Source of the DNA: Coprinellus micaceus
Lineage: Eukaryota > Basidiomycota > Agaricomycetes > Agaricales > Psathyrellaceae
Assembly: GCA_951394405.1 (NCBI GenBank)
Contig: OX596342.1
Coordinates: 1,178,001 to 1,242,000, forward strand
Reading direction: 5' to 3'
Length of the DNA: 64,000 nt
Positions within the stretch are counted from its first letter, which is position 1. Each line of letters opens with the position of its first letter. The notes under the pieces were generated by a model. The model saw only the letters and a program-made list of their open reading frames with translations, had not been told where the DNA came from and did not search any database. Below are positions 1 to 11,520 of the stretch, in pieces. Made by a program: the position numbers and the translations under genes.

Positions 1-3000
1 CTCCCCCAAAACACGACAGTCGTAGCCAGCCAGATCTCGAACGCGTGCATGAAGTAACCGTCGACCTGGAACTGGAAGCCGAGAAGGACGTAGTTGATGA
101 CGCCGATGGTGATGGAACCTGCGATCCCGTAGTACGAGAACATGTCTGGAAGCGAGGTTACCAAGAGACGTATAGGATAGATAGTATGGAGAGGGGTATA
201 AGAAAGAGAACGTGGACGTACAGCTCAACATTGAAATCTTGTAATGCAACGGTGCATTCGACCAGAGGAACTTGTGGGTTTGCGACGAAATGGGGCCTTT
301 GCGCCACCACTCGATGACGGGATTGAAGAGCAGTCTGTGCGGGGCACGGACGAGTGCGTGAGCGCCACAAAGACAGAGAAATGTCCAGAGAGAGAGAAAA
401 GACGCACTCATTACACCCATACGCGTACTTCTGCCACCTATTCAACTCATCATCCGCGCTCAAACTCACACCTTCCTTGAACGCTCCCTCAGAATAAGTA
501 GCCCAGCGTATAAGGTACCCCCGCAACATCAACCTCAACGCCATATCGAAATCCTCACTGACGTTGCTCTCGCTCCAGATCTTGACTTTCCCGTCCGCAG
601 GGTCGACAAAGGCCGCGTCTTGGATGGCGCGCCACCGGAGGAAGGCGTTGTGGCCCATGAAGGGAGCGACTTCGCCGTTCGCGCAGGCTACGAGGCGGGG
701 GGAGTCGGAGGAGCGAGGGAGGGAGGGAGGGAGTGAGTAGAGTGGTAAGAAGGAGAAGGAATGAAACGAACGCACAAATCGAGATACACCGATTAATCCT
801 CCTTGTAAAGTACGCAATCCCATTCTCAAAGTAATGCCCAACGACCTTCAGAACGTCCGACTCGTGCTGCAAAATCGCGACCCGCGGGTCCTCCGCCATC
901 TCCCTCGCAGCATCGCGGAGGCAGTCTTCCGGGACGATGGTATCCGAGTCGACTATGAGCACGATCTGTCGGTGTCGTCGGTTCGTTAGCTCTCGTCGCC
1001 TCTCTCCCTTCTTTACCCCATCCCCGAATAAATATAAAAAAGTGGGAGCCATGGACAAAGGTAGAAAAGTAGAGGAGGTAGAGGAAGAAAAGAAAACGCA
1101 CCTCCCCAACCCGACACCCCCTCCCATTCGCCGCCCACGGGCGCACCTTCCGCTCACTCACATCCTCCTCCCACACCTCCTCAATCGCCATACTCAGCGC
1201 GCGCTCTTCAAGGTCGGCGTCGCCCCAATGTGCTAGCCCGGTGGGGTTGTTACCTTTTTTGCTTTTGCGTCAGTACACCACTCTTTGGCTGGGTTGAATA
1301 GGGACTGGAGGGAGAGAGGGAGAGGGAAAAGGGGAAGATAAACGCACCTATAGGCGTCGCCGTCCCCGCACTCTGCGCATTCCCAATGAACGCACTACTC
1401 CTCGGCGTCCCAGGAAGATGGCCCCTCCCCCCCGCACCCCAAATCACACTCTCGTCCCCGTCCCGATTCTGGTACTGGATCCCGTACTGCGTCCCATTCC
1501 CATTCCCACTCCCATTTCCGTTCCCGTTCCCATTTACGTTTCCAGTCCCATTTACATTACCATTTACGTTTACGTTTCCATTCAACCCATTCCCATTCCC
1601 ATTTGCATTGACGTTCCCACCGCCCTCGTTGGAGTGCGCGTGCGACAACGACTGAGACGTCCGGTGGTGCGAGTCGTCCGCGGACATGAGCTGGTCGAGG
1701 TGTTTCTCCATCTTGAGGCTCAGGGCGAGGCCTGTTCGCGGAGTATCGTCAGCTCGGATCGTTCGTAGCGCGGAGAGTGTGGAATGGAGATGTAGGAAGG
1801 AGAAGGAGGAGATATGGAGGGTGAATTAGGGGAAGAGAAAGGGAGGTACGCACCGTAATTCATATTACTAGCCTTCTTGAACCGCCCCGCGCGCCGGAAG
1901 CCTCCAGGCGCGGAGTCGTGCCGCGGGCGCGCGACCCAGCCGATGTTGTGGTTCGCGTAGAAGGCGAGGCGGGCGTCGCGGTCGGGTGGGGGGAGCAGCT
2001 ATTACCCACAAGGGTTCAATATTGAATTGGTTACCGGTTAGCTTGGGTTCATTACGCCTCCTCGAAAAGGGGAGAGCACGTACACGCAACCCATCGTCGT
2101 TGATAAATATATTACTCGTCCCGCCCTGCCTAGCGTACGTCTGCATCGCTTTCTTCAGGCTGCGTATACTCGGGGCGAGGACCTGTATTCTCTTGTCAGC
2201 AAATGCACCTTAACTAATAGGCGCTGGGAGGCACGCATGGGAGGCAGGGAGGAAGAGGGAAAAATGAGAGGTATGCGTACCTGCTCCAAAGACTCCTTGT
2301 ACACGGGCATCTGGATCGTGACGTGCGGGAGGCGCTCGTCGACGGCTTTGTTGGGGCGCGGCTTGAGCGCGGAGTAGTATTTGCTGTTGGTGTGGAAGTG
2401 GGCTATAGGGCCGATCCTAGGGAGGGTGTGGGGTGGTTAGCTTTGTTCTCTCTCTGTGTTGCTATGGGACCTCGCGTTCTTCCTTGCGGAGAGGCACTGG
2501 GTTATGCCTCGACAGCGGATTGAGGGGGATTCAAGAGACGAGTGAAGACGAGAGAAGACGAGAAGAAAATAAAAAGGACTCACGCCATCCCGACGTTCTG
2601 CACGATCTGCAGCGCGAAGAACAGGCTCACGCAGTATAGGAGCGGGGCGAAGGCGAGGAGGGCGAAGCGGATCGCGTTGGCGTCGAGTCTGCGGGTGTGT
2701 GTTAGTAGGGGTGTTCTTTTGGGATTTTTTTGAGTGGGATGGGTTCCCCCACACGGAGAAGGAAATAGAGAGAGGGAAGAGAGGGAAGGAGACACACCTC
2801 CACTCCATGAGCAACGTCCTCACCCCGTTCCCGACAAAGACAAGCGCGAGGCCCGCTGCGACGCCGTTGTATATCGGGGCTAGGAGTTTGACGGGGCGTT
2901 TGTGCGAAGCTGCGATTCGTTCGTTCGTTAGTATTTTCTACTCCCCCTCTGAACCAAAAGCGGGAAAGGCCTACTAGAGTCCAGCTCCTCGGCCCACTCC

Positions 3001-4031
3001 CCGCTCTCAATGTCGGTCTTCTCGTCGCCCTCGGTGTAAGCGGGGGGAGAGGCGGGGACTTCGATGATGCGTTTCCCGCCGTACCATGTTCGTTTGACGA
3101 CTTTGGTGTTGCGTTGTTTCGGGCCTATCGCTATCATTAGTTCCTTGGTGGTGAGGAAATAAAATATTAAATCACCTTTCTCATTCAACCCAGAAGGGTC
3201 AGGGGGAGACGCAACCGCCTCAAGCGGGTCCCTGCCCAACTCCCCAAACGCGCCCCTCGCTCTCAAAATCTGGCTTCCCTTCTGCGCGAGGCCCCCTCCC
3301 ATGAACACCCCCTCATAGCTACTCGGCGTCCCATTCTCCCCGTGTCCACTCACACTCCCGGGGGTGCTCGCGTTCCCACTCGCACTGTGTCCCATGAGGG
3401 TCCCGGTATTGCTGGACTTGAAGCTCGGGTTGGGTGCGAGGGGGCGGGAGCGCCAGAGGAGCTTGATGAGGCGCTCCTCGATGTCGTTGCAGAGGGGGAC
3501 GATGCGGTCGATGGACTCTGCCCAGACGACGAGGACGCGCTCGTCGCGGATGAAGGCGGCGTTTTGGTTGAGGTCGGCGGTGGGGAGGTGGAGCATTGTG
3601 TCGACGATTTGGATGCGGGTTTCGGAGTCGACGTAGAGGGAGGTGGGGGGGACTTGGGGTGAGGAGGGGGTGGGGGAGGCATTTGTGGAGGAGGGGTTGG
3701 GTGAGGGGGAAGAGGGGTTGACGTCTGCGAGGGCTGCATGGACGGCGGCGGAGCGGGTCTTTACTGCTACGAGGGGCGCGAGGGGGGTGATGGCGCTGAG
3801 GAACGGGAGGAGGGAGGGCGTCTCGTAGGGAAAGACGCGGTACTCGGGCACTGGGTGATAGTGTTAGCTGTGTACGATAAGGGGGAGAGAGGGAGACGAA
3901 CCTGAACCGGACTCGGAGACTCTGAGAGCGACGCCCGAGGACACGGACTCCTCGTTGGGGCGGAACCAGGCGTCGCCCTGCGTCTGGCGGAATATCCAGT
4001 GCAGGAGGGCGTCGTTGCGGTCGTAGTCCAT
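1..4031 (-). CDS. Membrane GT2 family glycosyltransferase (3' end outside window)
   Basis: A processive-type family 2 glycosyltransferase; donor sugar and product cannot be told from sequence. I place 13 exons (4031-3902, 3850-2975, 2909-2798, 2688-2584, 2416-2281, 2182-2084, 1998-1854, 1731-1348, 1232-1102, 965-776, 687-408, 334-222, 145-edge) with consistent phases, giving at least 948 residues. Visible in order: a long soluble N-terminal part, two membrane segments (exons 3 and 4), the VTIQMPVYKE strand that opens the GT-A fold, an NDDG motif, IVDSDT (the metal-binding DxD), SEDFD (catalytic ED), an RWQKYAYG stretch where QxxRW is expected, then a hydrophobic C-terminal segment running off the edge. 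An Asn/Gly-rich insert lies between NDD and DSD. It is divergent from the KRE6-like gene, which suggests a cell-wall role (inference). Chitin synthase is unlikely because its signature motifs are absent. Confidence 0.9.
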
Positions 4032-4172
4032 TGAGGAGAAGAGCAGGGAGCGAGGAGAAAGAGGGGCACCCTGCCTTTCTTCTATCGAGTGCAACGTCCC
4101 AATGCGGAAGGGAGATCTCGATGCGATTCGGCGGTAGATGGCGGGGTTTCGGGGTCCCAGCGACGTTAATTA

Positions 4173-4180
4173 TGACGTCA
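4173..4180. promoter_or_regulatory. CRE-type palindrome in a bidirectional promoter
   Basis: A perfect TGACGTCA palindrome lies in the 226 bp between two divergent start codons (4031 minus and 4258 plus). This is the classical ATF/CREB bZIP site, bound in fungi by Atf1/Sko1-type factors downstream of stress MAP kinases. Occupancy is inferred, not shown. Confidence 0.5.
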
Positions 4181-4257
4181 AACAAAGCGAACGAGTGGTT
4201 TGCCCTATCTGTGCGCACCCAGATTTCATCGTTCTTATCTCTCCCTCTCCCCCTATA

Positions 4258-7200
4258 ATGCCCTCCCCCACCTTCTACCTCGCCTCCAGCGCCGACAACA
4301 TGGACAACACAAGCAGCTCCGCAGCAGCACGCACCCTCGCAGAGGCCTCCTCTCCGATGCAGGAGCCGCCCTCCCCAACGCCGTCGCACGCGTACACAGG
4401 CAGACGCCGCCGCTCTTCCGCCTCCTCTGCCAACCATATCACCTCCAACCTTCCCTCTACTGCTGGCATCACATCCCCCAATGCACCCAGCACAACTCCC
4501 CCTCCCCCTCTTAACCCCTCGCTCATTCCCCGGCCCCCACCCTCCTCCTTCACATTCAGCGGCCCAGGGCTCTTCCCCTTCCAAGCCTACTCGGGCAACC
4601 CCGACCCGGGCATGCGCATCCCCGGCCAGACACGTAGAGGCTCCTTCGAGAGCATCACAGGCTACTCCCAGCTCTCCACAGAAGCACCCGCGTACGGCGC
4701 GTCCTCTCTCAACGGCCACGGCTTCGACGAGCGGGGCGTGCTCCCGCGCACCCTCTCCGGCTCCATGGGCTACGCTCGAGGCGAGTTCGGTGAGCTCCAA
4801 CGCGGCAGGCCCAGCGACGTTTCCTCCACGTTCAACCCCCGGGGCAGCGACTTTGGCACCAACGAACGAGACTCCTCCCCTCTGCCCCTGCCCAACGCCC
4901 CCTTTATGCAACACAACTCCCACCGCGACTCTACGGGCTCGGCTGGAAGCATCCCCGGCTCCCCAGCCTCGAGCTCCTTCGAGAGCCTCCCTCGCAGCCC
5001 CTCCAGCGCCTCTCTCTACAAGGGCAGCGCCGCCGCGGCTGTATCCTCCATCGGGTACGGAGCAGGGGTGCCACCCTCTTCCTACGCTCAAGGACAGCAA
5101 GGATATTCCCCTGTTGCCCAAGGCCCTAACGGCGGAAACGGAGTGCAAGGACCCGACGGCGGACGAGGGACCCAAACCCCCATCCCCCGCACGTCCTCCA
5201 CGGCGTCCTTCCGGCCCTTCATGGCGCCCCCCTCGCGCCCCACCTCCTCCTGCTGGACACCCCCCTCCAACGCCCTCCTCCCGCTCTCCCCCCCTTACCC
5301 CAACGACCCCTCCACCCCCTCCACCGCCTCGGGCTTCCTCTCTGGGGGCGGCGCAGGGGGGTTCGCTGGCGGGAACGGCTTCATCGGGGACGCCAACGGG
5401 AACGGGTTCCTGGTCCCGACGGCGAGCAAGGCCCCGCTCCCGAGTACAAGGTTGAGTAATCCGCTGGGGAGCGAGGAGAAGCCGTGGACGGCGAGGAGGG
5501 AGGCGTATACGCTGAGGAGCTATTTCTCGACGTTGGTGTTTGTCTTCCTTGGAGCGGCGGGGGCCGCGGCGTTGTGTTACTTTGGGTATGCGAGTGTTCC
5601 GTTGCTTGTACGTCCTTTTTCCTTCTGTTCTCCCTTGCTCTTCTCCTACCCACATTCCTCCTCCTTGCCACCACCTGACACGATAACTGACACTCGCAAT
5701 GTAGGACGAAAGCAAGCTCTGCATGGTCCTCGACGAAAACTTCTCCAGCGGCTCGCTCGACGAGGGGACGTGGAATCGCGAGGTGCAGCTCGGCGGGTTC
5801 GGGAATGGGGAGTTTGAGATGACGACGGACGATGATGAGAATCTGTGCGTGTTGTCTTTCCTCTCTTCTTCTTCTATCCTCTTTCTATCCTCTATTCCTT
5901 CCTCCCTCTTTCTATTCCTTGCTTCATCTCTTCAATCTTTTCCTTACTTCGAAGAAGGAACGAGCAAGCAAAACTGACCCTTAACCCCTCGGCCAGGTTC
6001 ATCGCGAACAACCAACTCTACATCCACCCCACGCTCACGACCGACGTCCTCCCCAACATCCTCGACCAGACGAACTACACCCTCCCCGGGTGCACGCTCG
6101 CGCAGAGTAATAGGAGCGCGTGTACCGCTATTGGGAGTGCGGCGTTGGGTGCGTTGGTCTTGCTTCCTTCCTTTCTCGGTTCCCATTCCCTTCTATAAGG
6201 CCCCTGTGTGTGATAGAGAGATATGGGGAGAACGTGAGCTAACACAAGAGAACAGGGCGAGTAATCAACCCCGTCCGCTCGGCGCGTATCAACACCAAGG
6301 GCAAGAAGAGCATCAGGTACGGCAAGGTCGAGGTCAAGGCGAAGATGCCACGGGGGGACTGGCTGTGGCCTGCGATTTGGATGTTGCCTGAGCCTGTTGT
6401 TGGTGGGTCTTCTTTCTCTTGCTTTAGTTTCTTCGCCCTCCTCCTTTCCCTCTCTCATTCCTTCTTCGTTTCCCCTCCTCCCCCCTCCCTTCATTCACCC
6501 CCCCTTCAACGAACGTCACTCGCCGCGCCTAGCACCCCTCGAGCCCGTGCTAACCCACCCACCCTCGCAGACAACAACCTCGGCTCGCACTCCGAAGAGG
6601 GGGTCTACGGCAAGTGGCCGCTGAGCGGGGAGATCGACCTTGTCGAGGCCCGCGGGAACCACCCAGAGTACGAGCGGCAGGGACGCAACTTTGTAAGGAG
6701 TAGTTTGAATTATGGGCCGTTGCCTTCGCTTTATCGGTGAGTGGTCCCCTCTTACCTGAGAAGAAAAAGGGGGGAATTGACGTACGATGGGGGAGAGTAG
6801 GCAGGTATATGGCTGGCAGAGCATGAAGCGGAGCTCGTTCGATAAGGAGTTCCATACCTTCACGCTGGAGTGGACGGACAAGTTCATGCGGATGTATGTG
6901 GATAAGCGCGTTAGGGCGATGTTGGAGGTGGACCATTTGGATGAGGAGAAGAGTAAGAGTAGGGCGAGGGGTGGGTTTTGGGCGAGGGGTACGTCGTGTT
7001 TCCTGTTTGATCTTTCGGTTCGGGGTTCTTGCGCTCGGGCGGCCCCTTTGGTGGTACCTCAGCCCAGCTGGGGAGACTATAACGCTGATGTCACTGCGTT
7101 ACAGGCAAGTTCCCGAAGACGGCTGTGAATGGGAGTGAGGAGGTCGTTGTGCATAATATTTGGCAGGAGAAGGGGGGCGCGCCGAATGCGCCTTTTGATC

Positions 7201-7648
7201 AGCGTGAGTCCCTCTCCGCTCCTCCTTCTACTCTATCCCATCCTCTTCGTCCTCTTTCCCCCTCCAACTCCAACCTGAATATCTTCGTCCCTCTCACTTG
7301 AATCTCTTCGATCTCCCTGACGCTGAATCCCCCTCTACAGCCTTCTACCTGATCATCAACCTCGCCGCGGGCGGGACGAGCGGGTGGTTCCCGGACGGCA
7401 AGGGCGGGAAGCCTTGGTACGACGGGAGTCAGGGTGCGATGCGGGACTTTGCGAGGTGATTGCCTTTCCTCTTGTATACCACCTCGAGAAGAGACGATGA
7501 CTGACGAACTCCCCCAACGCACTCGCACTCGCTACGCTCGTTTCGCGCGGATAGGGACCAGGATAATTGGGCGAAGACCTGGCCGGAGAGTCGGGATGAG
7601 AGGAGTTTGAGGGTTGAGAGTGTGAAGATGTGGGAGGTTTGTCGGTGA
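4258..7648 (+). CDS. KRE6/SKN1-type beta-glucan synthesis protein (GH16)
   Basis: A type II membrane protein of the family needed for beta-1,6-glucan assembly in the secretory pathway. Nine exons (4258-5607, 5705-5844, 5997-6148, 6256-6402, 6571-6736, 6801-6988, 7105-7203, 7341-7455, 7555-7648) sum to 2451 nt, or 816 residues. Residues 1-420 are a Ser/Pro-rich cytoplasmic tail, about 424-443 is the single membrane anchor, and the rest is a GH16-like lumenal domain opening with LDENFSSGSLDEGTWNRE. The catalytic-type motif EIDLVE is at 617-622, so both acidic residues of the GH16 site are present, inside a GEIDLVEARGNHPEYE context typical of KRE6/SKN1. Start chosen at 4258; an in-frame ATG follows about 13 codons later and cannot be excluded. 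It shares its promoter with the GT2 gene. Confidence 0.95.
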
Positions 7649-8566
7649 GGGTTGAGTGGAGGTAAGTCGTTGGTTTGTGTCCTTTGTGATGTCCCTTCAT
7701 CCAATCTGCCTCATTTTATACCTGCCTCCTTCGCACCACCCCCTGTTCATCGGACATCTCCCTGATGTTCTATGAATTGGGAAACGCGGTGCTGCGAGGT
7801 TGATAGTCGATGAAGACGGTGTACGTCGAATTGACGCTGATTATGTTCGGTTTCAGGGATCTTCCGAACCCGGGGGAAGGGTGAAGACGAGAAGAGGTCG
7901 GGGGGAAGGGAAGATGGTGGTGGTGAACGGAGAGCGGCGAGCCGCCGACCATGCAAGCCGAGCAATGACGCTTGTGATGCCGGGTATTTTTCTGGTTGCC
8001 GGACTCTAATAGGTGCTCCTCCTCGTTCTTTCGGACTCAGATTCGGACTAGACTTCTCTTTCTCTCTCTGTTGATAATGGTTCATTTTACGTATCCTTCC
8101 TCCACACACGACATGCGCATATTCTCAAACCCTGCCAGAGCGCACACGAACTTCATGGACTTTTTTCTCTCTCTTTCCACCCTGCGACTGACTCCTTATT
8201 CACGATACCCACGTACGCGATGACGATGCCTGCTTGTTTTTTTCTGAGAGCCTGAGATACGTTTCTGTCAATTGGGTACCACCACTCTGTAGTTATGTTC
8301 CTGCTGTTTTCCGAGTCCCCTTTCGAATGCCACACGTCGTACCCCACCGAGCTTGAACCTAAAGCATGACGGCCAAGTTCTACGAGGTGAGATTCAAGGG
8401 GGTGGTGTAGATGTATGGTTGTAGCGTATGCACGATGACATTAGGAGAAGAGATTATAAGGAACGACGTAGGTATGTGGGGGTAGATAGAGGGTAATGTG
8501 CACTATAAAGTGGGGTATATGTGTGTGGTAACCAAGAAACGAGACGGGTGTAAAAGGGATCCCATT
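7649..8566. other. Convergent intergenic gap, no gene seen
   Basis: 918 bp between two convergent stop codons. It should hold the 3' UTRs of the KRE6-like gene and the coiled-coil protein gene. Short open frames here show no family resemblance. Confidence 0.6.
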
Positions 8567-11520
8567 TTACGACCTCCCAGCCCTCTTCAACGCGTGCTTC
8601 ACCTTTGCAGCCTCCCTCGCCTTCTCCAACGCCTTCTCACTCGCCTCCTTCTGCGCCTTGCTCCTCCCTTTCCGCTTCGCTTTCTCGGAACCCTGTTTCT
8701 TCTTCTTCATTTCGCCTTTTCCATCTTCAGCGTTCATCCCCGCCGCCTCCCTCGCCGCTTCTCGTTCCGCACGAGCTTGTTCCTCAAGAAGCTGCTCCTG
8801 CTTCCGCCTGGCTGTCGATTCCCTCGCCTTCTCGAGCGCCTTCGCGCTGGCTTCTTTCTTTGCTTTACTGAGCCTCTTTTTGGACCCCCACACCGCGGCG
8901 AGTTTTGCGTTCTTGGATTGTTTCTGCTTTTTAGTCGGTCTGGCATCTTCCATCGTAGTGTCGTCACGTTTTTCCTCTTCCTCTTGGATCTCGGCTGGGT
9001 TTTCGTCCATCGGGACCTTATCCTCTTCGACGGCAATACCCTCCGCCCGTTCCTTCTCCACTCGCACCTGGCTCCCACCCATTTCGGGGCCAACACCCGT
9101 ATGAGATGGCTGCCTTTCTCCTGGTTTATCATCCGGCATATACTCCCGCTTCATCTCCATCAACCTCTGTTCAAACCGTTTTTGCTCCTGTGCGTCCTGC
9201 TTCCGCATCTCTTCCAGCTCCCTGTTCAACCTAGCCAGCTCCTCCTCTTGTTCCCTCATCTCAAGCTCGCCCTGTTCCCTAATCTTCCGTAGTTCCTCTT
9301 CAGCTTTTGTCCGGATCTGGGCCGTGTCGACCTGGCGTTGGAAGGTGATGAGGGCAGCTTCGGCCCGCTCCTTGGCATTGACGATTGTTTGGAGGGCGGC
9401 CGAGCGGGAGGTAGAGGGGCGGGGTTGTTTGGGGACAAGGAATTGGCGTGTCGGCAGAGGTCGCCGGGCATGATCGGTGTGGCTTGAAGCCTCCACAGAA
9501 GCTTCGCCGGGAGTCTCATCATCCAAAGCGTCTAGAGGCTCGGGAGTAGACTTTGGCGAAGATGTGACTGATCTCAGCCACGACGAGATCCTCTCCCCCT
9601 CCTTGAGTTTACCCGTTCGCTCGGGGCCCAGAGACCGTACATGGACACCCTCCGGCTGAACTACGCCAGAAAGGTCCACGGGTTTCTCATCCTCCCATTC
9701 TTCAGTTCCCTCGAATAGATTAAAGAAGAGCTTAAAGGTACCCAGTCCCAACAGCTTCAGGGCTGCCAGGGTGCCACGCTCGAGTTCGTCGAATTCCTCC
9801 TTGTCGACCCTTTGATCGCCACGGTCCTCCAACCCCTGCATACCCAGAAATCTGCGTCAGACTCCCGGTTCCCTCTCAAGAACTTCTCTGGGACGAGGCT
9901 CTTCCACGCGCCGCTTACCATCTGGCAAACCAATTTCCCCAGGCTGGCTCGTATATCCCCCCTCCTCTTCTCCTCTCCCGCTTCCTTCTCGGCCCTCGCC
10001 ATTCTCTTTTCTTTTTGGGCCTGAGCAGCCTCCAAGGTGTGTTTCCTGACCGACGGGCCCTCATTGGACGGGCGGGGAATGGTGGGCGAAGAGGGGTAAG
10101 ATCGGGTGTAGTCGTATGCTTCGCTGGGCCATTTGTCGCTCGTGACGCATGCAGCGAGTGTCACTTGGGCTACCCCAAGTGTTGCAATTAAGACGCCTTT
10201 GAGTTCCACGTCCTCTTCATCTTCTTCACCCTCATCGCTATCACCCCCATCTAAGCCCTTGAACTCCTCCCCGTTCCCGTCCAAACCAGCATCGATCGCC
10301 CCGGCGGTGCTGGCGATGCACGTAATCGCTCTCAGAGCTGCGTCGTCCTTTCTTCCATCCCATTTCTTTTCAGCCTCCCGCAATCCCTTCCGCGCCTTCT
10401 CGAGTTCCCGATCGTAGCGAGCGCGGTCCACTGGGAGGTCGAGCTTGATTCGTTCACGTTCGTCAATCAGGACAACTTTGACGGGTACGCAGGTCGAAGA
10501 GAGGGCGTCAAGAGTGTGAAAGTCCCCTGAGACATAGGGGAAGAAGAGAGAAAGTTGGGCGATGGCCGCGAAGACGGCGAGGAGCCCGCTTAATTGTTCA
10601 GGCGCAGAGTCTTGGTCCTCCCCCTTCTCTTCCTGACCTGGAGAAGACCGAACGTTGGGATTGCGCCTGGTGGCTGGGGACTCAATGAAAGGGTTCGATG
10701 CTTGAGATCCGGCATCATTATCATCGTCCTGCTCGTCATTCTGGTCATGCTCCGTCTCGGAAGGCCAATTTTCTTCGAACCATTTCAGTTCCGAGGCCAA
10801 TGCTGCCATAGCTGCTTGACCAGAGTGTGCACACCATGAGATGTCGCTCTGGGTCTGGTCGTTCTTGATCTCAAGGTCGACGAGGTGAGGTATCTCCTCC
10901 TCCTCTTCGCCATCACTAGGGAACCCTTGAGGCTCGTCGAGGAAAGGGTTCTCACCCTCCTCACCCTCGGTCGAAACCGACGTAACGGATGACGAGAGCT
11001 TCACTCTCTTCCTGCTCCCTCTCGATCCCACACCCCACCCCCGCTTACCCTTTCCAACCTCACTCTCCTTCAGACAAGCCAGGTCCCACTCGCGCTTGTG
11101 CATGACTCTGGCAACAGCATCTGCGTACATTCTCGCGCCAGCAGTAGCCTCAGCAGCCGCGAGGTATTGGGCAACACTTCCGGCCGCTACCAGAACCAAG
11201 GCCAGAACAACAAGGTTCTTGAACCTCTGTTCTCGCTCTTCCATCTTCGCTTTCGCCTCCTGGGCTACAGTTAGAGGGAAGGCGTAAGGTACCTTCACCC
11301 GTCCCCAAGGCCGATTGGTAGAGTTGAGTGCGCTACCGTGACGTAAAACATCATGCAGAGCGGCGGTTAACGACGCAGGGGTCCTTCCAGGTGACGGAGA
11401 TGCCATGGCGAGTTGGTTGAGCAGGGCTTGGTTAATTGAGGCTGCCGAGCGGATTGTCGGAGCGATAGAGGGCGCATGGGGGGAAGGAATAACATTGAGG
11501 CCTTCGGGAAAGGTCATCAT
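8567..11520 (-). CDS. Unrecognised large coiled-coil membrane protein
   Basis: I do not recognise this protein. Two exons (11520-9844 and 9799-8567) with a 44 nt intron give 2910 nt, or 969 residues; the intron is short, but both ends fall between codons. A hydrophobic helix at about residues 103-121 could be a membrane anchor. It is followed by a basic patch, acidic stretches rich in Asp/Glu (for example around 10200-10260 and 10720-10780 on the plus strand), and a second moderately hydrophobic region. The second exon begins with EEFDELERGTLAALKLLGL and later carries a long Lys/Glu/Gln heptad region predicted to be coiled coil (plus-strand 9150-9400). The C-terminal 200 residues are extremely Lys/Arg/Ala/Glu rich. 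A nuclear-envelope or scaffold role would fit but is speculation. Confidence 0.75.

Noticed and set aside
3319..5724. 801-codon minus-strand open frame across the GT2 and KRE6-like genes
   Set aside because: It is antisense to the KRE6-like coding region and out of frame with the GT2 exons; its Gly/Arg-rich text is a shadow of GC-rich codons.
9800..9843. Frameshift between the two long frames of the 8567-11520 gene
   Set aside because: A 44 nt GT-AG intron placed exactly between codons explains the frame change without invoking a mutation.
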